A stretch of DNA of 64,000 nucleotides from contig NC_135562.1 in assembly GCF_964340395.1 (NCBI RefSeq), forward strand, positions 12,021,543-12,085,542, written 5' to 3'. The notes under the pieces were generated by a model that ran no database searches, was not told where the DNA came from, and saw only the letters and a program-made list of their open reading frames with translations. The DNA comes from Glandiceps talaboti. Lineage: Eukaryota > Hemichordata > Enteropneusta > Spengelidae. Within the stretch, counting starts at the first letter, position 1. Each line of letters opens with the position of its first letter. A program made the position numbers and the translations under genes. Below are positions 63,132 to 64,000 of this stretch, one piece after another.

Positions 63132-64000
63132 CTATACACTGAACTGAACTTTATGTTTGTATCTAATCTTGTCATCATACAAATCAAGGTATGGAGTCAC
63201 ATTGTATTCATAAGACCAATCTGTTGGTTTCTGTTGACTAGCAATGATATCCTGAATCTTAGTAACTTTCTCATCAATGATATCATCACTCTTAGTATAG
63301 AATGTGATTGACTTCAGTGTACACTGATTTGTCTCTACTGATCTGATAACAGATGGAAATAAACATTGGACTGCACCTAGTATCCAAGGATGTACAGATG
63401 AATGGTACAAGTACTTGTACTTCCTACTAGACAGTGTGAAATACTGAATAATCTTATTCTGTTCCAATGCTTCTTTGATAGGATCCCACATCTCACTATT
63501 ATACTCAATGAATTCAACACTGAGAGACTTCACACATCTGTTATGTTTTATAAATTTACATACACTATGAACTGCTGTACTTGGCAATCTTCCAATCCCT
63601 ATCTCAGTCAATGTAGTGTTGGTAGATAACACATCCAATATGTCATTGTCAGTGTCAAATACACTATTACTGGTCAGTGTAAAGGATTTCAAACTATCAC
63701 TTGGACACTTTAAAGATTCAGTAAGTTTTGGTATTAAACTCTTGATTAGACTTTCAGAGAAACCATCTACATATAATTCAAATGTTTCAGTAGTTTGACA
63801 TTTCTCAATAAATTCACACAACATTTCTACATTATTTCCAGATAGTGTACAGTCTCTAAATTGTAGCTTCACTTTGTTAGGACCACTCTGTATTAAACTA
63901 TCAGAAACAATTTCAGACATTTGACATGTATGATGTGAATATTGCGTTACATTAAATGTGAAACTTTGTATTGACTTGTTCTTACAAAGAGTGTTCTCTA
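63132..64000 (-). CDS. Second NLR paralogue, C-terminal part, cut by the window edge
   Basis: The reading frame is open from the right edge (first full codon at 63998) to a TAG at 63134-63132, about 289 codons. It matches the last 290 residues of the 41773-48472 NLR (LRR-like region and tail). Differences cluster: FELYLYDLTES versus FELYVDGFSES, SVDFYKYNSE versus SVEFIEYNSE, YLTLCSRNSKYKYSFH versus YFTLSSRKYKYLYH (two codons lost), and PYILG versus PWILG. There is no stop or frameshift, so the paralogue looks functional as far as it is visible. DED, linker and NACHT exons would lie to the right. Confidence 0.92.
   Translation of the reverse strand, partial: ENTLCKNKSIQSFTFNVTQYSHHTCQMSEIVSDSLIQSGPNKVKLQFRDCTLSGNNVEMLCEFIEKCQTTETFELYVDGFSESLIKSLIPKLTESLKCPSDSLKSFTLTSNSVFDTDNDILDVLSTNTTLTEIGIGRLPSTAVHSVCKFIKHNRCVKSLSVEFIEYNSEMWDPIKEALEQNKIIQYFTLSSRKYKYLYHSSVHPWILGAVQCLFPSVIRSVETNQCTLKSITFYTKSDDIIDEKVTKIQDIIASQQKPTDWSYEYNVTPYLDLYDDKIRYKHKVQFSV

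Overview
The window is nuclear DNA of an invertebrate animal. It is A+T-rich, its coding exons are short and separated by GT..AG introns, and it carries long microsatellites, minisatellites and many small inverted-repeat transposons. The conserved genes (SLC35B3, THOC1, a FAM167 member, a sigma-class glutathione transferase) are bilaterian. The DED-NACHT-LRR receptor is of a kind known from invertebrate deuterostomes and some lophotrochozoans. The sequence alone does not fix the phylum.

Layout. 0-8 kb: a decayed non-LTR retrotransposon tail, the first coding exon of a sigma-class GST (minus strand, the rest lies off the left edge), several MITEs, and a complete two-exon FAM167-family gene (plus). 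8-11 kb: repeats only, including two abutting fold-back elements. 11.3-20.1 kb: SLC35B3, the Golgi PAPS transporter, minus strand, 9 coding exons, 404 aa. 20.66-35.28 kb: THOC1, plus strand, 17 coding exons, 651 aa, divergent from SLC35B3 across a 552-bp shared promoter region. Every exon junction of both genes was checked for reading phase. 35.5-48.5 kb: repeats and minisatellites followed by an NLR immune-receptor gene (minus, 5 coding exons, 1604 aa) with N-terminal DED, a long Q/H/S/T/P-rich linker, NACHT and LRR-like repeats. 48.5-57.2 kb: mostly non-coding, with a 2.1-kb fold-back element and two weak candidate exons. 57.2-64 kb: a second, direct copy of the 35.5-42.6 kb block, ending inside a second NLR gene cut by the window edge.

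Main points. (1) The two NLR paralogues sit in a tandem duplication of about 21.7 kb. Their aligned C-terminal coding regions differ by about 22 substitutions, about 20 of them amino-acid changing, clustered just after LxL strands of the LRR-like repeats, plus a two-codon deletion. This is the pattern expected of a diversifying recognition surface. (2) The DED-to-NACHT linker is built from a 140-residue internal duplication and a poly-Q tract. (3) THOC1 has four separate small duplications of exon edges (exons 8, 9, 10 and 13). Three keep a copied splice site, and use of the copy would insert a stop codon. (4) Several inverted-repeat elements are nested, abutting or inside microsatellites.

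SLC35B3 and THOC1 are housekeeping genes that may share regulation. The NLR genes form a separate expanding immune cluster just downstream of THOC1.
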